NCBI GenBank assembly: GCA_001804805.1
Contig: MHBH01000069.1
Span: 1 to 64,000, forward strand
Direction: 5' to 3'
Source of the DNA: Lentisphaerae bacterium GWF2_49_21
GTDB lineage: Bacteria > Verrucomicrobiota > Lentisphaeria > Victivallales > GWF2-50-93
DNA length: 64,000 nt
Part shown: one piece after another, positions 44,077 to 52,175 of the stretch
Position numbering within the stretch: position 1 is the stretch's first letter
How the letters are laid out: each line of letters starts with the position of its first letter
Made by a program: the position numbers and the translations under genes
The notes under the pieces: generated by a model
What the model was told of the DNA's origin: nothing
The model's database searches: none
What the model saw: only the letters and a program-made list of their open reading frames with translations

Positions 44077-45069
44077 ATGAACCATCTGAAATTACTGCTT
44101 GCATTTTTAATCGCCGCTTTTTTTACCGCCAGCATCCATGCCGCGGACAAGGACAAGAAAAACAGCACAAAGCTCTCCAAGGAAGATCTGCTTAAGGCCG
44201 CAGCCGAAGGTGTCAAGGTCGTAAAGAATCTTGAATATTCAAAACCACAGGGCAAGTCCATGACCCTTGATCTCTTCATCCCGGAAAATGCGAAGGGCAA
44301 GCTTCCTCTCATCGTATGGATCCACGGCGGTGGCTGGACATCGGGCAACAAGGAGAATCCTCCAGCCCTCCTCTTCATAAAGAAAGGCTACGCTGTTGCA
44401 AGCATAAACTATCGGCTGTCACAGCAGGCCGTATTCCCGGCACAGATCCAGGACTGCAAGGCCGCCATCAGGTTCCTCCGCGCAAAAGCTCCTGAATACA
44501 ATATCGATCCTGACCGCATAGGCGTATGGGGCGGTTCTGCCGGCGGACACCTCGTCGCGCTTCTTGGTGTCAGCAACGGCGTCAAAGAACTGGAAGGCGA
44601 CGGCGGCAATCCAGATGTGTCAAGCAACGTCCAGGCTGTCTGCGATTTCTTCGGCCCGACCGATTTCACGACCATAAAGGAGCTGAGGATGTCGGACGAT
44701 CCCGATATCCAGCAGAAGCTCAAGGAATTCAAACTTGACCACGACGACAATGTGCTCGCAAAACTTCTCGGCGGCCCCATCGATCAGAAGCAGGAGCTCG
44801 CATTGCAGGCAAGCCCGCTTACCTATGTGAAAAGCCTGAAGAACGACAAGAAGGATTATCCTCCCTTCCTAATTTTGCATGGCGACAAGGATCCTATCGT
44901 TCCCGTCGAACAGAGCATCACCTTCCATGACGCGCTCAAAGCTGCGGGCCTTGATTCCACTCTGAAGGTATACAAGGGCGCCAAGCACGGGAATCTCGGC
45001 GGCGACAGCCTGAAACAAGTCGAAGACTTCTTCGATAAAAACCTGAAGAACCTCAAGACCAGGAAATGA
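44077..45069 (+). CDS. Secreted alpha/beta-hydrolase, carboxylesterase of the HSL/acetyl-esterase type
   Basis: A 330-residue protein with a signal peptide (KLLLAFLIAAFFTASIHA). The oxyanion-hole motif HGGGW is at 83-87, the nucleophile elbow GGSAGG with Ser154, and the likely triad is completed by Asp272 (HGDKDPIVP) and His304 (GAKHGN). This is the pattern of BD-FAE/acetyl-xylan-esterase-like enzymes that deacylate plant polysaccharides. An AAAGGAG lies 13 nt before the ATG. It is divergent from the GntR regulator and probably supplies the esterase for the adjacent polysaccharide locus, which is an inference. Confidence 0.88.
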   Translation: MNHLKLLLAFLIAAFFTASIHAADKDKKNSTKLSKEDLLKAAAEGVKVVKNLEYSKPQGKSMTLDLFIPENAKGKLPLIVWIHGGGWTSGNKENPPALLFIKKGYAVASINYRLSQQAVFPAQIQDCKAAIRFLRAKAPEYNIDPDRIGVWGGSAGGHLVALLGVSNGVKELEGDGGNPDVSSNVQAVCDFFGPTDFTTIKELRMSDDPDIQQKLKEFKLDHDDNVLAKLLGGPIDQKQELALQASPLTYVKSLKNDKKDYPPFLILHGDKDPIVPVEQSITFHDALKAAGLDSTLKVYKGAKHGNLGGDSLKQVEDFFDKNLKNLKTRK

Positions 45070-45214
45070 GGGGAACAGCCGAACAACCGAATAACGAATC
45101 TCGAACTCTGAATTTTGAAGTATCGGATTTTTATTCTTTTCTCAGGTGCATTCCGTTTGTAGTTAGGCGTTGTTCGAAAAGGTAATCTCAAAATGTAATT
45201 TGATTTAAAAGTAG

Positions 45215-45315
45215 CACAGACATTCTTGTCTGTGAATGCAAATTCCATTTTCAATCGCAGACCAGCCTTCGCTAAGAAGCTTCCGTCTTCGCTAAGGCTA
45301 CGCCGTGACAGGATG
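45215..45315. repeat. Cluster of hairpin repeats in a 505-bp gene-free interval
   Basis: CACAGACA (45215-45222) and TGTCTGTG (45227-45234) form a perfect 8-bp hairpin similar to family B. Family A sequence with the core TTCGCTAAGAAGC follows at 45268-45280, and a second half copy (CTTCGCTAAGGCTACG) at 45287-45302. Apart from a candidate promoter at 45502-45530, the interval 45070-45574 holds nothing else I can support. Confidence 0.6.
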
Positions 45316-45501
45316 GCGCGGCAAGCAGGAATGTCCGCGTTACCCCCTTTTCGAGCTGGCTCTAGCCAACACCCTGGTCGCCTTAGGCGCCGCCAGAGGC
45401 GGGTAAACATTTTTGCGTGTCTCTTCAATTATCAATAGAGACAGCCAATAATGGCTTAACTACGAACAAATATCACGGAACTCCGCAATATAATCTTTTT
45501 A

Positions 45502-45530
45502 TTGTATTGAATCGGAAAAAGTGCTATTTT
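45502..45530 (+). promoter_or_regulatory. Candidate promoter of the small exported protein
   Basis: TTGTAT (45502-45507), 17-nt spacer, TATTTT (45525-45530), 45 bp before the start at 45575. Both boxes deviate from consensus. Confidence 0.35.
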
Positions 45531-45574
45531 AGGGAAAAGTGAACATACGTATAATAACGTTCTGCAACAATAAA

Positions 45575-45952
45575 ATGAAAAAATATATAATAACATTTGC
45601 TTTCCTTTTGGCATTGAGTCTTCAAGCTGAAACATACAAGGAGTTTTTGGCAAGATTCATTCCGAACAAAGAAATAGCATTGCCCCGGGCTAAAAACCCA
45701 AAAATTAGACTTGAGAAGATTGAAAACGAAAAGATTGAAAACATTACTGTTATTTTCTACAAACGTGACGGCAGCATAGAACAAGAGATAACTGCGACAA
45801 AGGCAACAATTAGCGATCTGGGCAATGGAAAAGCAGAACTGCTTCTTTTTGATGCACTTATCGTAGCAACAGATGAGAAAGGTCAAAATAGAAAGACCAC
45901 AGCAAATCAAATGTCATTTAAATATGAATATCAACCAGTAATAATACATTAA
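45575..45952 (+). CDS. Small exported protein, possibly LptC/LptA-like
   Basis: 125 residues from the ATG at 45575, chosen because a signal peptide follows directly (MKKYIITFAFLLALSLQA); the earlier ATG at 45539 overlaps the likely transcript start. The mature part is a single beta-rich domain (ENITVIFYKRDGSIEQEITA, GKAELLLFDALIVATDEKGQ). Its alternating strands and A-x-x-A-x-I-S pattern resemble LptC/OstA-type beta-jellyroll proteins, but the match is weak. The gene is markedly more AT-rich than its neighbours and is an isolated cistron, possibly acquired. Confidence 0.5.
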   Translation: MKKYIITFAFLLALSLQAETYKEFLARFIPNKEIALPRAKNPKIRLEKIENEKIENITVIFYKRDGSIEQEITATKATISDLGNGKAELLLFDALIVATDEKGQNRKTTANQMSFKYEYQPVIIH

Positions 45953-46097
45953 GAAAAGCAGAACTAACATATGCTGGTGACGGCGTTCCGCCGCCCAGAT
46001 ATTTGAGCGTTGGCCTGGATCCCGTTAGCACCTCCACAGGCACTGAACTCAACACGGCCTACTTAATAGAACTTCTTAAAAATCCGCATATCCATCC

Positions 46098-46126
46098 TTG
46101 ACAGCCCCCGTATGCCGTCATATCTT
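46098..46126 (+). promoter_or_regulatory. Promoter of the lacI-nagB-like unit
   Basis: TTGACA (46098-46103), 17-nt spacer, TATCTT (46121-46126), directly abutting the palindromic operator that covers the expected +1. Confidence 0.65.
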
Positions 46127-46144
46127 ATCTCACACGTGTGAGAT
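46127..46144 (+). promoter_or_regulatory. 18-bp perfect palindromic operator, LacI-type
   Basis: ATCTCACACGTGTGAGAT is a perfect palindrome with a central CG, as in LacI/PurR-family operators. It begins right after the -10 box and ends 17 bp before the regulator's ATG, so autorepression is the simplest reading. Confidence 0.75.
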
Positions 46145-46161
46145 TGCAAAAGGAGATATTG

Positions 46162-47199
46162 ATGATCACCCAGAAGGACATGGCAAGGAAGCTCGGAATA
46201 TCCAGATCGCTGGTTTCCAGGGCGCTGACAGGAACTGCCGCCGACATAGGCGCATCAGAGGAGACCGTCCTGAAAATACGCAGGATGGCAGAGAAATGCG
46301 GATACGTCCAGAACGCCGCCGCTCTCAGCCTCCGCGGCGACTCTTCGATGACGGTCGGTGTCGCCGTCAAGGACTTCACAGATCCTTTCTTCGGAAAAAT
46401 GATTGGTGAGATCCAGTCACTCGGACGTGAACGCGGATTCTCTCTCCTTCTGACGGGATATTCCGAAGGCGGAAATCCGCAGGTTGACATCAATTCCCTT
46501 CTCAGATACCATCCAGATGCTTTGATAATCTGCGGAAGCCATGTGGACCTTTACTGGCTGAAATCATTTATTGCAAAGGGAATCCCGGCTGTCCAGATAG
46601 GCGCAGGAAAAACATATGCCGGACTCAGCCGCGTTGAAATGGACGAAGAATACGGGATGTCACTGCTACTCAATCATCTGAAATCCCTTGGTCACCGCGA
46701 GATTGGATTCATCGGCACCGATTCAGAACCGTCCTTGAACAGGAAAAGGATTCTTGCGAAGTTCGCAACGAGAATGGGCATATCCTTAAAACTCTCTAAT
46801 TCCATCTCAGTAAAGGATCAGGCCGACGCCGGATTCAATGCCATGGAATTCCTCCTGCAACGGGCGGGGAAGAATCTTCCGTCTGCGGTGGTCGCGGCAG
46901 ACGATTTCACGGCACAAGGCGCGCTCAAGGCGCTTCATGAAGACGGACTGTCGGTCCCGAAAGATATTTCCCTGACAGGCGTTGATGACATACCTGCGGC
47001 CTCGCTCACAATCCCTGCTCTGACAACAATCAGATCGCCAATCACCGAAATGGTGCAGGCTGCTTTCTCCCTTGCAGTGGACAAGGCTGCAAACACAAGA
47101 AAACCAAAGTCCCTGAAACTCAAACCCGAATTAATAATACGAGCCTCAACTGTAAAGAATAATCATGTAAATCCTGTTATCCTGTCAAAAATATTATAA
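46162..47199 (+). CDS. LacI-family transcriptional regulator
   Basis: 345 residues. The ATG at 46162 is chosen over 46138 because AGGAG lies 6 nt upstream and the helix-turn-helix then starts at the normal place (MITQKDMARKLGISRSLVSRA, read to TGTAADIG). The PBP1-type sensor follows (VGVAVKDFTDPFFGKMIGEI, LGHREIGFIGT, AVVAADDFTAQGALKALHE, SLTGVDDIP). It lies 15 bp upstream of the nagB-like gene and is preceded by its own palindromic operator, so it likely senses an amino-sugar metabolite or other sugar. The ligand is unproven. Confidence 0.9.
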   Translation: MITQKDMARKLGISRSLVSRALTGTAADIGASEETVLKIRRMAEKCGYVQNAAALSLRGDSSMTVGVAVKDFTDPFFGKMIGEIQSLGRERGFSLLLTGYSEGGNPQVDINSLLRYHPDALIICGSHVDLYWLKSFIAKGIPAVQIGAGKTYAGLSRVEMDEEYGMSLLLNHLKSLGHREIGFIGTDSEPSLNRKRILAKFATRMGISLKLSNSISVKDQADAGFNAMEFLLQRAGKNLPSAVVAADDFTAQGALKALHEDGLSVPKDISLTGVDDIPAASLTIPALTTIRSPITEMVQAAFSLAVDKAANTRKPKSLKLKPELIIRASTVKNNHVNPVILSKIL

Positions 47200-47214
47200 G
47201 AAAGGAAAGTTGAA

Positions 47215-47949
47215 ATGCAAATCACGATCAGCAAGGACAAAATCGAGAACGGTAAAAAGGCCGCATTGAAAGGCGCACAGGCCGTAAAGGACGCCATCGG
47301 GAAGAAAGGATATGCCAACATTATTGTCGCCACGGGCGCGAGCCAGTTCGAAATGCTCGCGGAACTTGTCAAGGCCGACATTGACTGGTCGAAGGTGACA
47401 GCCTTCCATCTTGACGAATACATCGGCGTACCGATCACGCATCCTGCAAGCTTCAGGAAATATCTGAAGGAAAGGTTTGTCGACAAGGTAAAAAATCTCA
47501 AGAAGTTCAATTATGTCGACGGTGACAATCCAGCCCCTGAAAAGGAATGTAAACGCCTTGGAGGCCTCATCGGCAAGGTGAATATTGATGTCGCATTCGT
47601 AGGCATAGGCGAAAACTGCCATCTGGCATTCAACGATCCGCCGGCCGATTTCGACACCGAGAAAGCCTACATCGTCGTGGATCTTGACGATGCGTGCAGG
47701 AAACAGCAGCTTGGCGAAGGCTGGTTCAAGACTTTTGACGATGTTCCGAAGAGAGCGATATCGATGGGGATCAAGCAGATCATGAAGAGCAGGACCATAA
47801 TCTGCACAGTGCCTGACAGCAGAAAGGCCGAGGCCGTGAAATCAACTGTAAAAGGTGAAATCACGAACAAGGCGCCGGCATCGATCCTGAAGAAACACCC
47901 GGACTGCCATCTGTTCCTGGACGAACCAGCGGCATCAAAGCTTGCTTAA
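47215..47949 (+). CDS. nagB: Glucosamine-6-phosphate deaminase family protein
   Basis: A 244-residue NagB/SugarP-isomerase fold protein: FHLDEYIG (64-71, D67 equivalent to the enolisation base) and [13 protein letters not shown] (130-142). NagB converts GlcN6P to Fru6P and ammonia. Compared with E. coli NagB (GNDGHIAFNEP) the catalytic Asp is Asn134, a Gly is Cys135 and the Glu is Asp141, while His136 is kept. It may therefore be a divergent deaminase or isomerase of a related phosphosugar. It is 15 bp behind the LacI regulator (GAAAGG upstream of the ATG) and forms a two-gene catabolic operon with it. Confidence 0.8.
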   Translation: MQITISKDKIENGKKAALKGAQAVKDAIGKKGYANIIVATGASQFEMLAELVKADIDWSKVTAFHLDEYIGVPITHPASFRKYLKERFVDKVKNLKKFNYVDGDNPAPEKECKRLGGLIGKVNIDVAFVGIGENCHLAFNDPPADFDTEKAYIVVDLDDACRKQQLGEGWFKTFDDVPKRAISMGIKQIMKSRTIICTVPDSRKAEAVKSTVKGEITNKAPASILKKHPDCHLFLDEPAASKLA

Positions 47950-47999
47950 TACCTGTGATGGGCCGATGTAGAAACTGCCGGAAGTACCGCCTTTTTTTG

Positions 48000-48019
48000 A
48001 TGCAGGTAAAATACTGCAT
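48000..48019. terminator. Small hairpin between nagB and tRNA-Pro
   Basis: ATGCAG and CTGCAT arms (48000-48005, 48014-48019) with an 8-nt AT loop. It lies between the convergent nagB and tRNA genes, next to T-runs on both strands, so it may terminate both. Confidence 0.35.
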
Positions 48020-48028
48020 GTGAAAAAT

Positions 48029-48106
48029 TGGTCGGGGCGATAGGATTCGAACCTACGACCTTCTGCGCCCAAGGCAGACGCGCTAGCCAGACTGCGCTAC
48101 GCCCCG
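48029..48106 (-). tRNA. tRNA-Pro (anticodon TGG), CCA encoded
   Basis: A full cloverleaf reads on the minus strand: acceptor CGGGGCG/CGCCCCG (as CGGGGCG 48100-48106 complement and 48033-48039), D stem GCGC/GCGC, anticodon stem TCTGC/GCAGA with loop CTTGGGC (anticodon TGG), T arm GTAGG-TTCGAAT-CCTAT-type, discriminator A and genome-encoded CCA. It lies downstream of dapB on the same strand. Confidence 0.96.
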
Positions 48107-48187
48107 ACAAATCGTTTTTTTCTCAAAAGGGGCAATACATTAGCTTGACTTGTGAATTTAGCAAGTATTGAGAATCCCCTGGATCCA

Positions 48188-48271
48188 TCAATCCGTGAAC
48201 AGCTCCTTCAAATTGAATTCCTTGTAGGGGCCTTTGGCGGCTGGCGGGATCCGGTTCATGGAAAGATACAT
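48188..48271 (-). CDS. Possible 27-residue peptide immediately after dapB
   Basis: The ATG lies one base after the dapB stop, with AAGGAT about 9 nt upstream inside the end of dapB. The product reads MYLSMNRIPPAAKGPYKEFN and ends KELFTD. It could be a coupled small protein, a remnant, or chance. No homologue is recognised. Confidence 0.25.
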   Translation of the reverse strand: MYLSMNRIPPAAKGPYKEFNLKELFTD

Positions 48272-48272
48272 T

Positions 48273-49088
48273 TCATTTATCCTTAAGCCCCAGCACATCC
48301 TGCATGTTGTAGAGGCCGGGACGGGCTTTTGACAGGAATCGGACCGCCTTCAGTGCGCCTTTCACGAACGTGTCTCGGCTCGAAGCCTTGTGGACAAGTT
48401 CTATCCTTTCGCCTTCGGTGGCGAAAATGACGGTATGGTCGCCTACGACGTCTCCGCCTCGGACGGCATGTATTCCAATCTCGGTCTTTTTCCTTTCGCC
48501 GACAATTCCCTTGCGGCCATGGACGGCATTCTTCTCGTATGACAGATCCCTCGCCTTCGCAATAGCTTCGGCAAGACTGACAGCTGTTCCGCTGGGTGCG
48601 TCCTTCTTCTTGTTATGATGCATCTCGACGATCTCGACATCGTAGTCGTCGCCGAGGATCTTTGCGACTTTCGCAGAAAGATCAAAGAGCAGGTTTACCC
48701 CGACGCTCATGTTGGAAGCCATGACGATGCGCCCGCCTTCTTTTACGAGAACAGCAAGAGTCTTTTTGTCGGCATCTGAAATCGCAGTGGTGCCTATCAC
48801 CATGGATGCACCCGCATCAGTTGCGAGTTTCGCATTTTCAATGACAGGCCCGGTGCTGAAATCAATTACGGCGTCGGCGTTCCGGAGAACCGGCTTGATG
48901 TCGCTGCTTATCTGAATGCCGCAGGCGTCTACTCCGGCGACAAGCCCGGCATCCTTGCCTATGAAAGGACTTCCGGAAAACTCAGTAGCTCCGACAAGCT
49001 TCATATCATTTGAACTCAGGACGCGCGATACGAGCAGTCTCCCCATCCGTCCGGCGGCTCCGGCAATTATGACTTTGATCATTGGCAA
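48273..49088 (-). CDS. dapB: 4-hydroxy-tetrahydrodipicolinate reductase
   Basis: DapB reduces HTPA to tetrahydrodipicolinate in lysine/diaminopimelate synthesis. The 271-residue protein has the N-terminal nucleotide motif IAGAAGRMGR (8-17), the substrate motif EMHHNKKKDAPSGTA (with the catalytic His and Lys), and the C-terminal HAVRGGDVVGDHTVIF. Start at 49088 or the ATG six bases later (49082). No other dap gene is adjacent. Confidence 0.96.
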   Translation of the reverse strand: MPMIKVIIAGAAGRMGRLLVSRVLSSNDMKLVGATEFSGSPFIGKDAGLVAGVDACGIQISSDIKPVLRNADAVIDFSTGPVIENAKLATDAGASMVIGTTAISDADKKTLAVLVKEGGRIVMASNMSVGVNLLFDLSAKVAKILGDDYDVEIVEMHHNKKKDAPSGTAVSLAEAIAKARDLSYEKNAVHGRKGIVGERKKTEIGIHAVRGGDVVGDHTVIFATEGERIELVHKASSRDTFVKGALKAVRFLSKARPGLYNMQDVLGLKDK

Positions 49089-49154
49089 ACCTCTAATTAG
49101 TATTATAAAGAAACAAAGTGAAGCATAATATAACCACAGAACACACAGAATACA

Positions 49155-49187
49155 TCCACCGTCGCTAAGAAGCTATGGTGGACAGGC
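49155..49187 (+). repeat. Intergenic hairpin repeat, family A
   Basis: TCCACCGTCGCTAAGAAGC followed by TATGGTGGACAGGC. The CCACC/GGTGG ends pair and enclose the shared core GCTAAGAAGCTATGG. Confidence 0.75.
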
Positions 49188-49246
49188 AGAAATATAAATC
49201 GCAAATCACCCTAAGCAAGAAGTCACATAAAACCTTTAATGGACCT

Positions 49247-49804
49247 TCAGCAAATCGGCAATACAACTTTACCGTACTTCTCATTGATCACTTCGGCCAT
49301 TGCCAGATAAATCGCACTTGCCCCGCACACAATACCTTCCCAGCCGGCCATTCTGCCAATCAAGGAGGATCCCAGCCAGTCACGCGCGGCAAGCATGAAG
49401 AACAGGATGACAAGTGAGAGGAAGACAAACTGCAGGACGCGATTGCTCTTGAAAGTGGCAAACCACATAAAGAGAGTGAATATCCCCCACATGAAGAGAT
49501 ACCAGCCCATGAAAGCTTCAGGTGTCTTGTCCGCCAGTCCCAGCCTGGGAGCCACGATCAATCCTACAAGCGTCAGCCAGAACACGCCATAGGAAACGAA
49601 GGCGGTCAAACCAAAAGTGTTTCCTTTTTTGAACTCCAGTATTCCAGCTATTATCTGCGCAATCCCGCCATAGAAGAGCCCCATAGACAATATCATGGAA
49701 CTGATCTCGAAAAAACCGGCATTGTGGATATTGAGAAGGACGGTTGTCATTCCAAATCCCATTAGCCCCAACGGGGCTGGATTGGCGGTCTGGTTTTCTG
49801 TCAT
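49247..49804 (-). CDS. satP: Acetate/succinate transporter of the GPR1/FUN34/SatP family
   Basis: 185 residues with six predicted transmembrane helices and the family signature NPAPLGLMGFGMTT (8-21), plus GLFYGGIAQIIAGI in helix 2 and a Glu-containing helix end (AGILEF). It probably imports acetate or related monocarboxylates as a proton symporter. Monocistronic by spacing. Confidence 0.92.
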   Translation of the reverse strand: MTENQTANPAPLGLMGFGMTTVLLNIHNAGFFEISSMILSMGLFYGGIAQIIAGILEFKKGNTFGLTAFVSYGVFWLTLVGLIVAPRLGLADKTPEAFMGWYLFMWGIFTLFMWFATFKSNRVLQFVFLSLVILFFMLAARDWLGSSLIGRMAGWEGIVCGASAIYLAMAEVINEKYGKVVLPIC

Positions 49805-49924
49805 TATGATATCTCCTGTTTTTGATTATTAGGATTGTTAATGTACGGCGTCATCTTTTTATGCCAAACACGGAAGATCAATAAAGCACCTACATTCACA
49901 CAAAAAATATCCAAGCATCGGTGT

Positions 49925-52066
49925 TCAAGGCTTCATGAATCCTGAATCCGGATCCAGGACTACCCCCTCATTACCCTTTGGCACGCGCAGCATTTTAAAC
50001 TTGCCTGAGAAGCGATCGGAATATTCCTTCTTCTCTTTCCCCCCCTCCAATATAAGGTAGGTATGGAGCAGGAACTCCTTGCTATATTTATATTTTGCCC
50101 TGTATGGAAGTATGTCATCGGCGGTGACAACGGCCGCAATCTCATAGTCCCCGTCCAAAAGCGCAAGCGAGCCATTGCTGTAGGGATTGAACCTCACGAA
50201 GAATTTCTCCGGTCCGTCATAAAACGCCATCAGGTGGTAGGGAGTTGAATTCTTTATTGCATCCACCGAACAGCCTGCGAGAAGCGACGGCAGCTTGAGC
50301 GACGGCTGCGCCGGTTCCTTGAGCGGCATCCCCTTCACCGTCTCGAATCCCACCTTCATGGCTTCGGCGTGCGCCTCCCTTCCCTTCTCCGTATCTCCAA
50401 GCACGTCGGCCTTCAGGCTCAGCATGAAGGCCCTTTTCATCGGAAAGCCAGTCTTGTAGAATTCAGCGGCGGCATCAAGGCTTTCCACAAGTTTTCCTGC
50501 GAACTCCGCAGGAAGCGACGACTTCCCCTTCATCTCCCCTATGAGAAAAGACGCAAGGCCATACAGCATATTGAAATCCCTGCCGCTCCGCGCCCGCTCT
50601 ATCTTCTCCGCAATATCCTTCTTTATCAGGGCGGCCTCTTCTGATTCCGGATATTCCCTGAGAATAGGACGGAGATAGGAAAAGGCTTCGGAAAACTTCC
50701 CACTTTTAAGAAGGGCAACCCCAAGGCTGCATTTCGCCCCGACATCGGCCTTTACAAAATCCTCCTTCCCTTCGAAAGCAGGCGAATATGCCTTCAGACG
50801 TATCATTTCCTGGAGGGCAAAAATCTGCTGTTTGGGATCCTTTGATTTCTTCTCCAAATCCTTTTTGACATTATCCGGAAGGGCTTCCAATATTTTTCCG
50901 GGACCGAAGCAGTCGCTGGTGAATGAAATATACGAGCCTGCCCTTTCAAACATGACATCCTCGCAGTAGCTGAGCACCCGGTACGGCTCCTGCGTCCCGC
51001 ATATCCGGCGCAGCTTCCCCCGATAAAGCTTGAACAGTTCATCCCAGGCCTTAATGGCTACGGCATATTTTATTTCCGGCGGCCTTCCACTCTTGTCCCT
51101 GGACTTTGCCTCGTTCGCGTAGCTTATTGCCATCTGGAGCAATATTTCCACCTTGTTGTCGAAGTTGCTGTCAGGAGGCAGCCAGCGCAGCTTCCCCTCT
51201 TCCGCAAGCCTGCCCATCTCAAGGAGCGACTCACTCAGCATCCTCTGCCGATCAAGCCAATCTTCGAGACTGATCTTAATCTTGGAATCGCCGGATGACG
51301 AGATCCTGATCGCCGCAGAAAGATATGCTACTGCCAGAAGAGGATCCTTATCGGCCAAGCTTTTCCTGCCCAGTCCCATGAGCTCCTCATAAGTAAATAT
51401 CTTGAGCATCGCCTCCTCGAGTGGACCACTTCTGTATTTCCAGTATGTAATGCTATGTATGTCCTGCACTGCGAAGTCCGCAGCCTTCCTCAGTGCGGCA
51501 TCCGCGGCCTTGGTGTCACCTGCACCCCGTGCCGCTTTCCAGCGCCCCACCAGATATTCGAGTGTCTCTTTCTCAGGAAGTGGAGCTTCTCCGTCAAGCC
51601 ATGCCCTCTCGATCTCTGCGTCTATTTTCGCTGTGTCGCCAGAAGCCATGACTTCCCTGCTCCGTTCAAGGCTCATATCCACAATCCTTCTCTTCATGTT
51701 CGAGACGGCTTCCCTGAGTCTCTGTACAGTATCAGATCCGTCGTGATCTTTTGACTTCGCCAGCATCTCCTTCGCCTGTCCATAGAGCCTGATGGCTTCG
51801 TCCAGGGATTTCTTGTTGCAAGCGTCCTCGAAGAGTTTCATCATGTATGACAGCTCTTCAAGGATCTGTGCCGGTTTTTTCTTCACCTCAACAGGTTTTG
51901 GCGGCTCCAGCGGGCGTTCAGCCTTCTCAGACTGAACCTGTTCCGTGTTTTGCTTCGAGGATGGATTTGGACGGTTCCACAAGGGCATCGTATAGATGAT
52001 GCCGAGGACGGCAAGCATCAGCACCCCGCAGCCAAAAGCATATTTCCTAGTGTCTTCAGTTTCCAT
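49925..52066 (-). CDS. Membrane-anchored TPR-like protein of unknown function
   Basis: 713 residues. One N-terminal transmembrane anchor (FGCGVLMLAVLGIIYTMPLW) is followed by a Pro/Lys-rich linker and an almost entirely alpha-helical periplasmic part with TPR-like repeats (DEAIRLYGQAKEMLAKSKDH, ALLKSGKFSEAFSYLRPILR). The last ~120 residues are beta-rich (LMAFYDGPEKFFVRFNPYSN, LLDGDYEIAAVVTADDILP). No family is recognised. The arrangement suggests an inner-membrane-tethered scaffold. Confidence 0.65.
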   Translation of the reverse strand: METEDTRKYAFGCGVLMLAVLGIIYTMPLWNRPNPSSKQNTEQVQSEKAERPLEPPKPVEVKKKPAQILEELSYMMKLFEDACNKKSLDEAIRLYGQAKEMLAKSKDHDGSDTVQRLREAVSNMKRRIVDMSLERSREVMASGDTAKIDAEIERAWLDGEAPLPEKETLEYLVGRWKAARGAGDTKAADAALRKAADFAVQDIHSITYWKYRSGPLEEAMLKIFTYEELMGLGRKSLADKDPLLAVAYLSAAIRISSSGDSKIKISLEDWLDRQRMLSESLLEMGRLAEEGKLRWLPPDSNFDNKVEILLQMAISYANEAKSRDKSGRPPEIKYAVAIKAWDELFKLYRGKLRRICGTQEPYRVLSYCEDVMFERAGSYISFTSDCFGPGKILEALPDNVKKDLEKKSKDPKQQIFALQEMIRLKAYSPAFEGKEDFVKADVGAKCSLGVALLKSGKFSEAFSYLRPILREYPESEEAALIKKDIAEKIERARSGRDFNMLYGLASFLIGEMKGKSSLPAEFAGKLVESLDAAAEFYKTGFPMKRAFMLSLKADVLGDTEKGREAHAEAMKVGFETVKGMPLKEPAQPSLKLPSLLAGCSVDAIKNSTPYHLMAFYDGPEKFFVRFNPYSNGSLALLDGDYEIAAVVTADDILPYRAKYKYSKEFLLHTYLILEGGKEKKEYSDRFSGKFKMLRVPKGNEGVVLDPDSGFMKP

Positions 52067-52093
52067 CCCACTCCTTTATCGCAAGATAAGATT

Positions 52094-52133
52094 GCCGGCC
52101 AGACCTGCACTGAGCTTGTCGAAGTAGGCCGGC
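52094..52133. repeat. Single copy of a GAGCTTGTCGAAG-type hairpin repeat
   Basis: The core CACTGAGCTTGTCGAAGT is bounded by GCCGGC arms (52094-52099 and 52128-52133). Very similar sequences are scattered in many bacterial genomes; only one copy is seen here. Confidence 0.45.
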
Positions 52134-52175
52134 GCTCCTTCCAATTTCAAGTATCCAGTATCAAGTTACGAATTT

